Shown piece after piece: positions 1 through 7,853 of a DNA stretch of 10,656 nucleotides. This DNA is from Pseudomonadota bacterium (GTDB lineage Bacteria; Pseudomonadota; Zetaproteobacteria; Mariprofundales; Mariprofundaceae), in assembly GCA_002401635.1 (NCBI GenBank), contig NVTQ01000054.1, forward strand, positions 1 through 10,656, given 5' to 3'. A program made the position numbers and the translations under genes. The notes beneath the pieces are model-generated. The model did not search any database and had not been told where the DNA came from. It was given only the letters and a program-made list of their open reading frames with translations. Positions within the stretch are counted from its first letter, which is position 1. Every line of letters begins with the position of its first letter.

Positions 1-96
1 TGATCACCCATGGAGAAGAAATGCCATTGGCTCAAGCACTAAAAAGCGGACAGTTCTATTTTGGGGAAAAGAGGACATTTCTACTTTGCGTTGACA
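1..96 (+). mobile_element. Probable right-end remnant of an IS21-like insertion sequence
   Basis: Two tandem copies of a ~20-bp motif, GGACAgTTCTAtTTTGgG at 49-66 and GGACAtTTCTAcTTTGcG at 74-91, are spaced 25 bp apart. The second runs into TTGACA at 91-96, so the sequence read from the other strand begins TGTCAACGC. Repeated internal motifs of this kind just inside TG...CA termini are typical of IS21-family ends, and this wording resembles such ends from memory. No transposase is recognisable: the short open frames at 2-94 and 3-107 match nothing I know. If correct, the element (istA/istB) lies left of the window and ends near base 96. It could instead be a degraded end with no intact IS attached. 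Confidence 0.35.
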
Positions 97-124
97 GAAG
101 CACATAGCCAAACAAACACATTCA

Positions 125-169
125 TAAAAAAAGAAAAGGCTCGCCTAACCTCACGTTAGACGAGCCTTT
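125..169 (-). terminator. Rho-independent terminator of rpsT
   Basis: A 15-bp stem with one mismatch pairs 135-149 with 155-169 around the 5-nt loop 150-154. On the minus strand it is followed by a T-rich tract (125-134, TTTT then C then T-run). It begins 23 bp after the rpsT stop codon, so it is the expected end of that transcript. On the + strand the tail is weaker (a T-run only at 181-187), so it would be at best a poor terminator for anything entering from the left. Confidence 0.9.
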
Positions 170-191
170 AAAGCTATACGTTTTTTTAAGC

Positions 192-455
192 TTAAGCCAT
201 TGCCTTCACATGTGCATTCAAACGAGATACACGACGTGATGCCTGACGAGCATGAATCAAACGCTTGCCACCAGCACGGTCAATCAAAGACACTGCTGAT
301 TTCAATGCTACGTTTGCCGCATCTTTATCGCCTGCTTCAATTGCTACTTCTAATTTTTTCACTGCTGTACGCATAGTCGAACGTTGCGTACGATTTAATG
401 CACGCTTTTTAATATCCTGACGCGCACGCTTCAATGATGATACATGATTAGCCAC
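192..455 (-). CDS. rpsT: 30S ribosomal protein S20
   Basis: This 87-residue, very basic protein is ribosomal protein S20, which binds 16S rRNA early in assembly of the small subunit. The N-terminus ANHVSSLKRARQD and the internal RTQRSTMRTAVKK match the conserved S20 pattern (N-x-x-S-A-x-K-R-x-R followed by the S-x-x-R-T-x-x-K helix), and the length is normal for the family. The start codon is GTG (453-455), supported by the Shine-Dalgarno sequence AAGGGGT at 463-469 with a 7-nt spacer. A weak start codon is typical of rpsT: E. coli uses TTG and S20 represses its own translation. Whether that applies here is inference. The gene is monocistronic, with its own promoter and a strong terminator 23 bp downstream. 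Confidence 0.97.
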   Translation of the reverse strand: MANHVSSLKRARQDIKKRALNRTQRSTMRTAVKKLEVAIEAGDKDAANVALKSAVSLIDRAGGKRLIHARQASRRVSRLNAHVKAMA

Positions 456-462
456 TGTTGTT

Positions 463-469
463 ACCCCTT
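463..469 (-). promoter_or_regulatory. Ribosome binding site of rpsT
   Basis: AAGGGGT on the minus strand lies 7 nt upstream of the GTG codon at 453-455. It fixes the non-ATG start of rpsT. Confidence 0.8.
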
Positions 470-513
470 GTCACCGTACTTAACTGCACGGAACAGTCAA
501 AAATGAGCGGCGA

Positions 514-541
514 ACCATAACGATGATTCTACTTCTGTCAA
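514..541 (-). promoter_or_regulatory. Sigma70-type promoter for rpsT
   Basis: On the minus strand a perfect -35 box TTGACA (536-541) is followed after 16 bp by TATGGT (514-519), which matches 4 of 6 bases of the -10 consensus. Transcription would start around 507, giving a 5' leader of about 50 nt before the rpsT start. The rest of the 162-bp gap between rpsT and the antiporter shows no strong + strand promoter. Confidence 0.6.
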
Positions 542-617
542 CGCCTAATCACAGCTTGCCCCCACCCCATCAAACTGACAAGCTTGCATCATTGTTATCT
601 AGGAGCACCACCAAACT

Positions 618-2492
618 ATGAGTAGTTATAACGACCCAACCGCAGTCTTTGTTATTGCTGTACTCATTGCCGTATCAGCGCAATTAGCATCTGAACGTAT
701 GCGACTACCACCGATCTTTCTTTGGCTCCTAGCAGGTATGGGTTTGGGACCTTTCGGGCTACATTTATTACAAACCGAAAGCATTGAACCAGCCCTTCAC
801 ACGCTCGTCGAGCTTGGTCTTGCCATTATTCTATTTGAAGGCGGCATGAATCTTAACCTAAAAGCCCTCAAAGAGCACCGCACTGTTGTCGGCAGGCTGG
901 TCATACTCGGACCTATTCTCACCATGTCTGTTGGCGGTATTGCGGCACATTATTTAACAGGTTTGAGCTGGTCGTTATCATTGTTGTTTGGCGCAATCAT
1001 TTCCATTGGTGGCCCCACAGTGATTACCCCCATTATTCGTCAAGTGCGATTGGATCGTGAAATTAGTCATATTCTTAGTAGTGAAGCCATGCTTGTGGAT
1101 GCTGTCGGCGCAATTCTTGCCATTGTTATGTTGCAACTCACCTTGTTGCCAGATGCCAATGCTTGGACAACTTTTCAAGATATTCTCATCAAGCTGGGTG
1201 TGGGCGCATTCATAGGCATTTCAGGCGGCTGGATTATTGCAAGAGCACTGCATTTTAATATTTCACACAACCTTGAAATGCGAACTATTTTTACGCTGGC
1301 ATGCTCATGGGGCATCTATCTACTTGCCAATAGCCTTAGTGAACAAGCAGGGCTTATGGCTGTACTGATGGCTGGCACAACCTTACAACGCATGAAAATT
1401 CCAGATTTCCAACGTCTTCGCCATTTCAAAGGCAGTTTGTCGATTCTAATCATATCCGTATTGTTTGTATTATTGGCTGCCAACCTCGACCTTTCGCTTT
1501 TAAGCAATTACCTATGGCAGGGCTGTGCTATTTTCTTCTTGCTCGCGCTTATTGCCAGACCTTTATCGGCTTGGGGTTCAGGTTATGGTTCCAAATTAAC
1601 ACCCGCACAAATCAACTTCCTTGCCATGATGGCTCCACGCGGTGTGGTTGTGGCTGCTATCACATCATTGTTTGCGTTGGTATTACACGAAGCAGGTTAC
1701 CAACAAACCGATCTATTGGTCGCACTGGTCTTTATCATCATCATCATTTCAGTTTTTGTTTATGGTTTTATTGCGAGACCTTTAAGTCAGTGGTTAAAGG
1801 TTGATGGTGGTAGCGACCGCACCATTTTGATTATTGGTGGCGGGCAAATGGGCGCTGAACTTGGCAGGGCTTTGTGTAGCGACCGTGAAGTTCGTTTTTT
1901 AGACTTGAATGGTGAAGTCGTAAGCCATCTCAAACATGCAGGTTTTACAGCCGTTCGTGGCAATGCGCTTGATCCATTATACTTGGAAATTGTACATGCT
2001 GAAGAAGTTAGTGCGGTATTGGTCATGACGGGTTCATCCGATCACAATTTACTCATCGCATCATTGGCAAAAGATCAGTTTCATGTGCCAGAAGTCTATG
2101 TCGCCTTGCAAGAAGATAGCGAAGACAAACATCAGCGCCTGATTCACCGCCTGCAAGCCAAACGTTTGTTTGCCAAACCATACACGGCAACCTATTGGCA
2201 AGATCAGGCTTTTCGCAAACGCTTGGTGCATGAGAGCCAGCGCATTGAAGAAGATTCCATGCTTAATGGCTGCCGCATGGGTGATGCTCGTATCCCGCAT
2301 GGCATTCAGCCACTTGCCGTTCACCGCGATGGTCTAACATTGATTCCTGATGATGATTTGCGCTTACAAACGGGCGATGAGATTGCCATGTTGTTGCGTC
2401 CTGAACGCATTCAAGAAGGACAAACCCTTATCCTTCCGCCCACAACCGATAACAGCATGGTAAATTTACAAAAGAAAACTAGCCGTAACTAA
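618..2492 (+). CDS. Cation:proton antiporter with C-terminal TrkA-N/TrkA-C regulatory domains
   Basis: The 624-residue inner-membrane protein is a monovalent cation/proton antiporter, likely exchanging Na+ or K+ for H+. Residues ~8-390 form a Na_H_Exchanger-type membrane domain of about a dozen hydrophobic segments. They include GGPTVITP (131-138), the acidic pair E156 and D161 in SEAMLVDAVGA where related exchangers hold their ion-binding acid, and MAPRGVV (338-344). Residues ~401-520 form a Rossmann RCK/TrkA-N domain: the glycine-rich IIGGGQMG (405-412) is followed by an acidic D429 at the end of the second strand, which suggests NAD(H) or nucleotide sensing. Residues ~540-605 fit TrkA-C. 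The ATG has AGGAG at 601-605 with a rather long 12-nt spacer. gluQRS begins one base after the stop, so the two are probably co-transcribed. Ion specificity cannot be read from sequence: NhaP-type Na+/H+ and Kef-like K+/H+ roles are both possible. Confidence 0.88.
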   Translation: MSSYNDPTAVFVIAVLIAVSAQLASERMRLPPIFLWLLAGMGLGPFGLHLLQTESIEPALHTLVELGLAIILFEGGMNLNLKALKEHRTVVGRLVILGPILTMSVGGIAAHYLTGLSWSLSLLFGAIISIGGPTVITPIIRQVRLDREISHILSSEAMLVDAVGAILAIVMLQLTLLPDANAWTTFQDILIKLGVGAFIGISGGWIIARALHFNISHNLEMRTIFTLACSWGIYLLANSLSEQAGLMAVLMAGTTLQRMKIPDFQRLRHFKGSLSILIISVLFVLLAANLDLSLLSNYLWQGCAIFFLLALIARPLSAWGSGYGSKLTPAQINFLAMMAPRGVVVAAITSLFALVLHEAGYQQTDLLVALVFIIIIISVFVYGFIARPLSQWLKVDGGSDRTILIIGGGQMGAELGRALCSDREVRFLDLNGEVVSHLKHAGFTAVRGNALDPLYLEIVHAEEVSAVLVMTGSSDHNLLIASLAKDQFHVPEVYVALQEDSEDKHQRLIHRLQAKRLFAKPYTATYWQDQAFRKRLVHESQRIEEDSMLNGCRMGDARIPHGIQPLAVHRDGLTLIPDDDLRLQTGDEIAMLLRPERIQEGQTLILPPTTDNSMVNLQKKTSRN

Positions 2493-2493
2493 G

Positions 2494-3414
2494 TTGCCTA
2501 AGCCCATCAAACGCACACGCTTTGCCCCTAGTCCGACAGGGTTGATGCATGTCGGCAATGCTTTTGCTGCATTACAATGCCAGCAATGGGCTTTGTCCCA
2601 GCATGCAGACTTATTACTGCGTATTGAAGACATTGATTTCACCCGTTGCCGCCCTGAATATAGCCAATCCATGATCGAGGATTTGCAATGGTTGGGCATT
2701 GACTGGCATGGTGAAGTTCGGCAACAGAGTGAACATCTGCCATGTTATCAAGATGCACTTGCACAACTTCAAGAGCGCGGGCTTATTTACCCCTGTTTCT
2801 GCACACGCAAACATATTCAACAAGAAATAAAAAACATGGGCATTGCCCCACACGAAGAGGATATGCACGACGCATACCCTGGCATTTGCCGCGATATTCC
2901 AGCCACAAAACAGCAGCAACGCATGCAGAATGAAGCCTTTGCATGGCGCTTGAATGTAAAAAAAGCTTCGGAAGCATTGCATAAACCCATATATTGGCTG
3001 GATGAGCTAGGCACCCAACATGAAATTCAACCAGAAACGCTGGGCGATATGGTTATCGCCCGCAAAGATATTGGCATCAGCTATCACCTTGCCGTGGTTG
3101 TAGATGATGCCCTGCAAGGCATCACCCATGTCATTCGCGGCGAAGATTTACGCAGCAGTACAGGCATTCATCGTTTGCTACAGGCGCTGTTAAAACTTCC
3201 TTCACCCACCTACCAACATCATCGTTTAATCCTTGATATACAAGGCAAACGCCTCGCCAAACGCAATCAATCCACCACCTTAAAAAATCTTCGCGAAGCA
3301 GGTATATCAGCCCAAATACTGCGTGATTTTCTTATGCAAAAAGATGCTACATGGGCATTTTCATACGATGCCACCGCCCATACGATTGCCCAACAACTTG
3401 GCAGCCGCACCTAA
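2494..3414 (+). CDS. gluQ: Glutamyl-Q tRNA(Asp) synthetase
   Basis: The 306-residue protein is a GluRS paralogue without the anticodon-binding domain. It activates glutamate and attaches it to the queuosine at position 34 of tRNA-Asp (also named YadB or GluQRS). Seen directly are RFAPSPTGLMHVGN (9-22, the HIGH-type signature), the zinc ligands C101, C103, Y128 and C132, and KRLAKR (252-257, replacing KMSKS). The length is normal for GluQRS and far below the ~470 residues of GluRS. The start is TTG at 2494: an in-frame stop at 2461 and the absence of any ATG before the HIGH motif leave it as the only sensible initiator. It lies one base after the antiporter stop (TAAGTTG) and has no clear Shine-Dalgarno sequence, which suggests translation coupled to the upstream gene. 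The role requires tRNA-Asp with queuosine, so tgt and queA/queG should exist elsewhere in the genome. Confidence 0.95.
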   Translation: MPKPIKRTRFAPSPTGLMHVGNAFAALQCQQWALSQHADLLLRIEDIDFTRCRPEYSQSMIEDLQWLGIDWHGEVRQQSEHLPCYQDALAQLQERGLIYPCFCTRKHIQQEIKNMGIAPHEEDMHDAYPGICRDIPATKQQQRMQNEAFAWRLNVKKASEALHKPIYWLDELGTQHEIQPETLGDMVIARKDIGISYHLAVVVDDALQGITHVIRGEDLRSSTGIHRLLQALLKLPSPTYQHHRLILDIQGKRLAKRNQSTTLKNLREAGISAQILRDFLMQKDATWAFSYDATAHTIAQQLGSRT

Positions 3415-3465
3415 ATCCACCAATATGCGCCATATTAAACTATTCAGCATGTTTAAAAATACTCC

Positions 3466-3586
3466 GTGACTGTTCAGATTGCCGCTGATTTGTCCGAGGA
3501 TAAGGCGAAAAAGCGCAGCTTACTGCTGTAAGTGAGTATTTTTCAACGCAATCATCGGATAAATCAGTGGTGAACTGAATAGTTAC
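3466..3586 (+). repeat. 121-bp imperfect palindrome, REP/MITE-like
   Basis: This element fills much of the 201-bp gap between gluQRS and cysM. The arms begin GTGACTGTTCAG (3466-3477) and end CTGAATAGTTAC (3575-3586). Within them the 13-mer at 3485-3497 pairs with 3555-3567 over its whole length, the only deviation being a G-U pair (3492/3560). The apex is a small hairpin (CTTAC 3519-3523, loop TGCT, GTAAG 3528-3532). Several mismatches between the arms are G-U in a + strand transcript but A-C in the other sense, so the fold is better as + strand RNA. No protein is encoded. The palindromic layout suggests a dispersed non-autonomous repeat, and the fold could attenuate or stabilise the gluQRS mRNA. 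No second full copy exists in this window. Confidence 0.6.
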
Positions 3587-3615
3587 CCATATTACAAGAT
3601 AAAAGGACGTTCCCC

Positions 3616-4554
3616 TTGGCAAGCATTCTCGATTTAATTGGTAACACCCCCATGGTGGAGCTAAAAAACATACCTAAACACCTCCCAGATAATATTCATA
3701 TCTACGCCAAGTTAGAACGCTTTAACCCTGGAGGCTCTGTGAAGGATCGCCCTGCCTTGCGTATGATTCAGGATGGTATTGCCAGCGGTTTACTAACCCA
3801 CGATAAAACCATTTTAGACTCAACATCGGGCAACACAGGTATTGCATTGGCGATGATTGGTGCTGCCTTGCAATACAAGGTTCGTTTGGTCATGCCTGGC
3901 AATGTTTCGGATGAGCGCAAACGCATTTGCCGTGCTTATGGTGCTGATTTAATTTTTTCCGATCCTTTGGAAGGATCAGATGGTGCCATTATAGAAGCCC
4001 GCCGTATTTATGAGGATGATCGTGGACGTTACTTTAAGCCAGACCAATACAACAATCCTGCCAACCCATTGGCACACGAGGAAAGCACAGGCCCTGAGAT
4101 TTGGCGCGATAGCGATGGCAAAATAACCCACTTTATTGCATCACTCGGCACATCGGGCACCTTGGTAGGCACAGGAAGATTCCTAAAACGAAGCAATCCG
4201 AACATTCAAATTATTGCCGCCGAACCTGATTCGCCTTTTCATGGTATTGAAGGGCTTAAACACATCGAATCAAGCATTGTTCCAGGCATTTATGATGCTT
4301 CTGTCCACGATGAAAAAATTGGCATTAGCACCGATGATGCTTATGATTTTACACAGCGCCTTGCCACTGAAGAAGGCATTCTATGTGGGCAATCCTGTGG
4401 TTGCGCTTTGGCTGCGGCTTTAAAAGTTGGCGAAGCCTTGGCTAAAGAAGGAAAAGCAGGTGAAATCGTTGCTATATTTCCTGATGGTGGTGAAAAATAT
4501 TTAACCACCGCTGTGTTTTCTGGGGATCGCGTGAATGATGGCGGAGGCATTTAG
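3616..4554 (+). CDS. cysM: Cysteine synthase, CysM type (PLP-dependent O-acetylserine sulfhydrylase)
   Basis: The 312-residue fold-type II PLP enzyme makes L-cysteine from O-acetylserine and a sulfur donor (sulfide or thiosulfate) in the cytoplasm. The PLP-binding lysine is K43 in NPGGSVKDRP (38-47). The substrate loop is STSGNTG (69-75), and the phosphate-binding turn is GTSGT (178-182). The segment DQYNNPANPLAH...TGPEIW (143-163) resembles CysM more than CysK, and the length fits CysM, so the B-type call is likely but not certain. Some relatives use O-phosphoserine. The start is TTG at 3616, supported by AAGGA (3603-3607) 8 nt upstream. The first internal ATG is codon 13, inside the conserved N-terminal GNTPMVEL motif, so it is too late. 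No clear promoter is visible apart from the palindromic repeat upstream. The gene converges on the diguanylate cyclase, with only 14 bp between the two stop codons. Confidence 0.9.
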   Translation: MASILDLIGNTPMVELKNIPKHLPDNIHIYAKLERFNPGGSVKDRPALRMIQDGIASGLLTHDKTILDSTSGNTGIALAMIGAALQYKVRLVMPGNVSDERKRICRAYGADLIFSDPLEGSDGAIIEARRIYEDDRGRYFKPDQYNNPANPLAHEESTGPEIWRDSDGKITHFIASLGTSGTLVGTGRFLKRSNPNIQIIAAEPDSPFHGIEGLKHIESSIVPGIYDASVHDEKIGISTDDAYDFTQRLATEEGILCGQSCGCALAAALKVGEALAKEGKAGEIVAIFPDGGEKYLTTAVFSGDRVNDGGGI

Positions 4555-4568
4555 CCTGTTAAAAACGA

Positions 4569-5984
4569 CTAAATCTTATCCAGCTCTGCATCACACACAA
4601 TACGGTTGCGACCCGTTTCTTTCGCGTGGTATAAAGCTTTATCAGCTCGCTCTACCATCGACTGAAGCTCTTTATCATCATCTCTTAATGCACTCAAGCC
4701 AATGCTAATGGTCACTGACTTACCGTTCATTTCTTTAAAATATTCCGAAGCAATCGCAAGCCTTAATTTTTCAGCCGCTTGCTGAGCTTGCAAGACGTTG
4801 GCATGCGGCAAAACACAAACAAACTCTTCGCCGCCATAACGTGCTACAAAATCCGTTTCTCGCAGGCTTTTCTTTATCACTTGCGCAATGCGAACCAACA
4901 CTACATCACCACATGGATGACCATAGGTATCATTGACTGCTTTAAAATAATCAATATCAATCAACAACAGCGATAGGGGTTCATAATTTCTTCGTGCATG
5001 CTGAATAAAACCTTTGCGACTTAAATCAAAATATCCGCGATTATAAATACGGGTCAAACCATCAGTAATTGAATCTTCTACGGCATTATCTCTTTCTTGC
5101 TGCAACTGTTCTCGATGTTTTTCAAGCTCACCATTCAGCATCTCCAACTGCTCATAGCGTGAAATATCATTCATTGCGATTGCCATATCACCTGCTATTT
5201 TTTGCAAAAAATCCAATTGCGCATGGCTAGCTTCCTCATCCAAAGCCAACACCAAAGCCCCTAGTTTCTCCTGCCTATATAACATAGGAAACATCATTGC
5301 ATACTTAGGTTGCATGGTAGATGTTTCCCCTTCCAATAAAACTTCAACATCTGACAAATGTTTCAAACCGATCATATAAGCCAATGATTCTAATTCTTCT
5401 GACACATGCGTTAAAAATATTTTTTGCGCAACCGCATCATCATTCATGCCATGCACTGCTGTTAAAGAAATTTGATTCTTTTCTGCCGAGTACAGACACA
5501 CTGCCCCTGCAAATACTGGAAGGTGCATGCTAATCAATGCCAATACTTCGGAAAGTGCCATTTCTCGATCATTGGACGCTGACAAGATAGCAACCGCAGA
5601 AGCGTAGGTATGGTTCAATGCATCACGTTCCAACAGATTCTTATTAAGTGCCTCAACATTTTCCGCCATTTCAATAAAGCGGCAACCAAGAACGCCAAGC
5701 TCATCTTTTTCATGAAACACAAGGCGCTCATTCAGCACACCATCTTTAAAGTCACCTGTCATACGCATTAGCTGCCGAATGGGGTAAAGAATTCGTTTAA
5801 ACAAGAGCATTGCCAACAAAGATGCCAACACAATATTCAGCATAAAACAAAACATCACCAAATAATGCTGATTATCCCTTAATATAGAGAGTTGCCCAAA
5901 ACCAACAACAGATACAAGCACCATAAACAAAATGATAACCAAAACCCGTGTTTTAATGCATGTGAAAAACATGCCTACATACAA
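4569..5984 (-). CDS. Membrane-bound diguanylate cyclase (HAMP-GAF-like-GGDEF)
   Basis: The 471-residue inner-membrane protein should make cyclic di-GMP from two GTP. Hydrophobic segments at ~13-34 and ~43-63 are separated by only a few polar residues, so there is almost no periplasmic sensor. A HAMP-like linker (~64-117, with P68 and DELG at 94-97) follows. Then come a GAF-like region (~125-270), a probable coiled coil (~275-302) and a GGDEF domain (~305-465). The catalytic motif GGEEF (384-388) is intact, as are the metal-site residues in LIDIDYFKAVND (341-352) and the inhibitory I-site RETD (375-378), exactly five residues before GGEEF. Activity with product feedback inhibition is therefore predicted. 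The listed start is TTG at 5984. An ATG at 5972 would remove four residues, and neither has a convincing Shine-Dalgarno sequence. It begins 18-30 bp after the icd stop, so co-transcription and perhaps translational coupling with icd are likely. Confidence 0.9.
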   Translation of the reverse strand: MYVGMFFTCIKTRVLVIILFMVLVSVVGFGQLSILRDNQHYLVMFCFMLNIVLASLLAMLLFKRILYPIRQLMRMTGDFKDGVLNERLVFHEKDELGVLGCRFIEMAENVEALNKNLLERDALNHTYASAVAILSASNDREMALSEVLALISMHLPVFAGAVCLYSAEKNQISLTAVHGMNDDAVAQKIFLTHVSEELESLAYMIGLKHLSDVEVLLEGETSTMQPKYAMMFPMLYRQEKLGALVLALDEEASHAQLDFLQKIAGDMAIAMNDISRYEQLEMLNGELEKHREQLQQERDNAVEDSITDGLTRIYNRGYFDLSRKGFIQHARRNYEPLSLLLIDIDYFKAVNDTYGHPCGDVVLVRIAQVIKKSLRETDFVARYGGEEFVCVLPHANVLQAQQAAEKLRLAIASEYFKEMNGKSVTISIGLSALRDDDKELQSMVERADKALYHAKETGRNRIVCDAELDKI

Positions 5985-6002
5985 GCAAAATTACTGCCAG
6001 TA

Positions 6003-7745
6003 TTAATAACCTTTGGTAAAGTCAGTCTTATGGCACTTCGGACATGGTGGAATGCGGCCCGTCTTTTTAAAATGCATGGAGTGCCCACAATCTTTACATG
6101 TCAGGGTTCCTGCACTGGTAATCTCACCCGAACGACAAGACAACGATGCTCCAGTTTTAACAGCTGCCCCAGATAATGCGCTACCTGCTGCCTGCAACAA
6201 TGATGAAATCGATGCCAAGGCACCATGACCCAAACGCGCTGGATTTAATTTAATTTTGGCTTCATTACGAACATTTGTCGCAATTTGTCCAAAATCACGT
6301 TCAAGAAACCCTTTCAGTTTTTGACCTTGTTCTTCCGTAAATGCGCCCGCATGGGTCAATTGTTCACGGGCTTTTTCCATAGCAACATGCGCCACTTCGG
6401 ATGTTTTATCCGCTCCTGACTCAAACAACTCTTTGAACTTCGCCGCCAATTCATCATATTGATCTGCTTCTTCGCCACTAATCGCCGCATCATCCATATG
6501 ATCAATCACCGCACCACCAAATTCAGATGTTGATAATTTCACAGCATCATCCATCAAACGCTCAAAATCATAGGTCACAGTCTTGGCTTGTATGGCTCCC
6601 ATAATGCCTTTTTCCACCAAACCAGCCGCCTCATCCCAGCCCATATAACGCAACATCATCGCACCTGAAAGCATCATGGATGACGGATTCACCATATTTT
6701 TACCAGCATATTTGGGGGCTGTGCCATGCGTTGCTTCAAAAATAGCATGCCCTGTGTCGTAATTAATATTCGCACCAGGTGCAATACCAATGCCACCCAC
6801 TTGTGCTGCCAATGCATCAGATAAATAGTCACCATTAAGATTTAATGTCGCAATCACATCAAATTCTTTGGCGCGCGTTAACACCTGTTGCAGAGCAATA
6901 TCCGCAATACAATCTTTAATCACAATACCATTGGGCAATTCACACCAAGGACCATCACCGATTTCCACCGCACCGAACTCTTCCTTGGCAACCTCATAAC
7001 CCCAGTTGCGGAAGCCCCCTTCGGTGTACTTCATAATATTGCCTTTGTGAACCAAGGTGACTGATTTCTGCTCGTTCTCGATAGCATATTGAATAGCGGC
7101 ACGTACCAAACGTTTCGTACCTTCACTGGAAACAGGTTTGATTCCAATACCAGATGATTCAGGAAAACGGATTTTGGTCACGCCCATTTCATCTTGTAAA
7201 AATTTAATGACTTTTTTTACATCATCCGAACCAGCTGGCCATTCGATGCCAGCATAAATATCTTCTGAATTTTCACGGAAAATGGCCATATCGACATCTT
7301 GCGGACGTTTGACAGGTGAAGGTGTGCCTTTAAAATATTTCACAGGGCGCAGGCATGTATACAAATCCAACTTTTGGCGCAAAGCCACATTAAGCGAAGT
7401 AAACCCTTCACCAATCGGCGTGGTTAATGGACCTTTCAAACCAATTAAATATTCATTGAATGCTGCCAAGGTTTCATCAGGCAACCACGCCTCATCACCT
7501 TGCCCGTATAAATTCCATGCTTTTTCACCTGCAAAAACTTCCATCCAAGCCAGCTTGCGTTCGCCGCCGTAGGCTTTCTCAATAGCTGTACCCAACACCT
7601 TCTGGGTTGCGCTCCAAATATCAGGCCCAATACCGTCACCTTCAATGAAGGCTACAATAGGCTCATTGGGCACATTCAATGTGCCATCATCACCCATGGT
7701 TATTTTTTCGCCTGATTCAGGAAGTGTTATGTTTTCGAATGCCAT
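6003..7745 (-). CDS. icd: NADP-dependent isocitrate dehydrogenase fused to a YbeL-like (DUF1451) zinc-ribbon domain
   Basis: Residues 1-~417 are a complete E. coli-type isocitrate dehydrogenase, converting isocitrate to 2-oxoglutarate in the TCA cycle. Substrate residues are present: S117, N119 and R123 (TSLNVALR), R133, R157, Y164, K234, D306 and D310. NADP-specificity residues K345, Y346, Y392 and R396 are all kept. S117 matches the serine phosphorylated by AceK in E. coli. E. coli Icd ends where this domain ends. Here the frame continues for ~160 residues without interruption: a helical stretch (~428-500, with EKAREQL and LERDFGQ), a glycine/alanine-rich linker, and [12 protein letters not shown] leading to a zinc ribbon C550-x2-C553-x14-C568-x2-C571. 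This matches the layout of stand-alone YbeL/DUF1451 proteins. There is no internal ATG at the junction. The start ATG is supported by AAGAGG (7752-7757). The dgc gene follows after 18 bp. The function of the extension is unknown. Confidence 0.95.
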   Translation of the reverse strand: MAFENITLPESGEKITMGDDGTLNVPNEPIVAFIEGDGIGPDIWSATQKVLGTAIEKAYGGERKLAWMEVFAGEKAWNLYGQGDEAWLPDETLAAFNEYLIGLKGPLTTPIGEGFTSLNVALRQKLDLYTCLRPVKYFKGTPSPVKRPQDVDMAIFRENSEDIYAGIEWPAGSDDVKKVIKFLQDEMGVTKIRFPESSGIGIKPVSSEGTKRLVRAAIQYAIENEQKSVTLVHKGNIMKYTEGGFRNWGYEVAKEEFGAVEIGDGPWCELPNGIVIKDCIADIALQQVLTRAKEFDVIATLNLNGDYLSDALAAQVGGIGIAPGANINYDTGHAIFEATHGTAPKYAGKNMVNPSSMMLSGAMMLRYMGWDEAAGLVEKGIMGAIQAKTVTYDFERLMDDAVKLSTSEFGGAVIDHMDDAAISGEEADQYDELAAKFKELFESGADKTSEVAHVAMEKAREQLTHAGAFTEEQGQKLKGFLERDFGQIATNVRNEAKIKLNPARLGHGALASISSLLQAAGSALSGAAVKTGASLSCRSGEITSAGTLTCKDCGHSMHFKKTGRIPPCPKCHKTDFTKGY

Positions 7746-7853
7746 AAGAAGCCTCTTTTTACAGTTTTTCTTAAAACTTTAAACGATCAGGATGCTGCAC
7801 TGCTATATCTTAGCGCATGCACGCTGTATAAGAAACATGGCAAGCATACGTCA

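Noticed and set aside
551-584. AGCTTG/CAAGCT inverted repeat upstream of the antiporter
   Set aside because: A six-base stem with a ~20-nt loop is no better than chance, and it is not placed like a terminator or operator.
1514-1804. 96-residue + strand frame inside the antiporter
   Set aside because: It is an out-of-frame shadow of transmembrane segments, with no start signal or domain.
2614-2982. 122-residue minus-strand frame
   Set aside because: It is antisense to the zinc-binding and catalytic region of gluQRS, Cys/Phe-rich, with no family resemblance.
6480-6500. The icd extension as an artefact of a lost stop codon joining two neighbouring genes
   Set aside because: The frame is continuous across the junction, there is no start codon or ribosome binding site for a separate second protein, and both parts are well formed. 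I treat it as a real fusion, though a sequencing error cannot be fully excluded.
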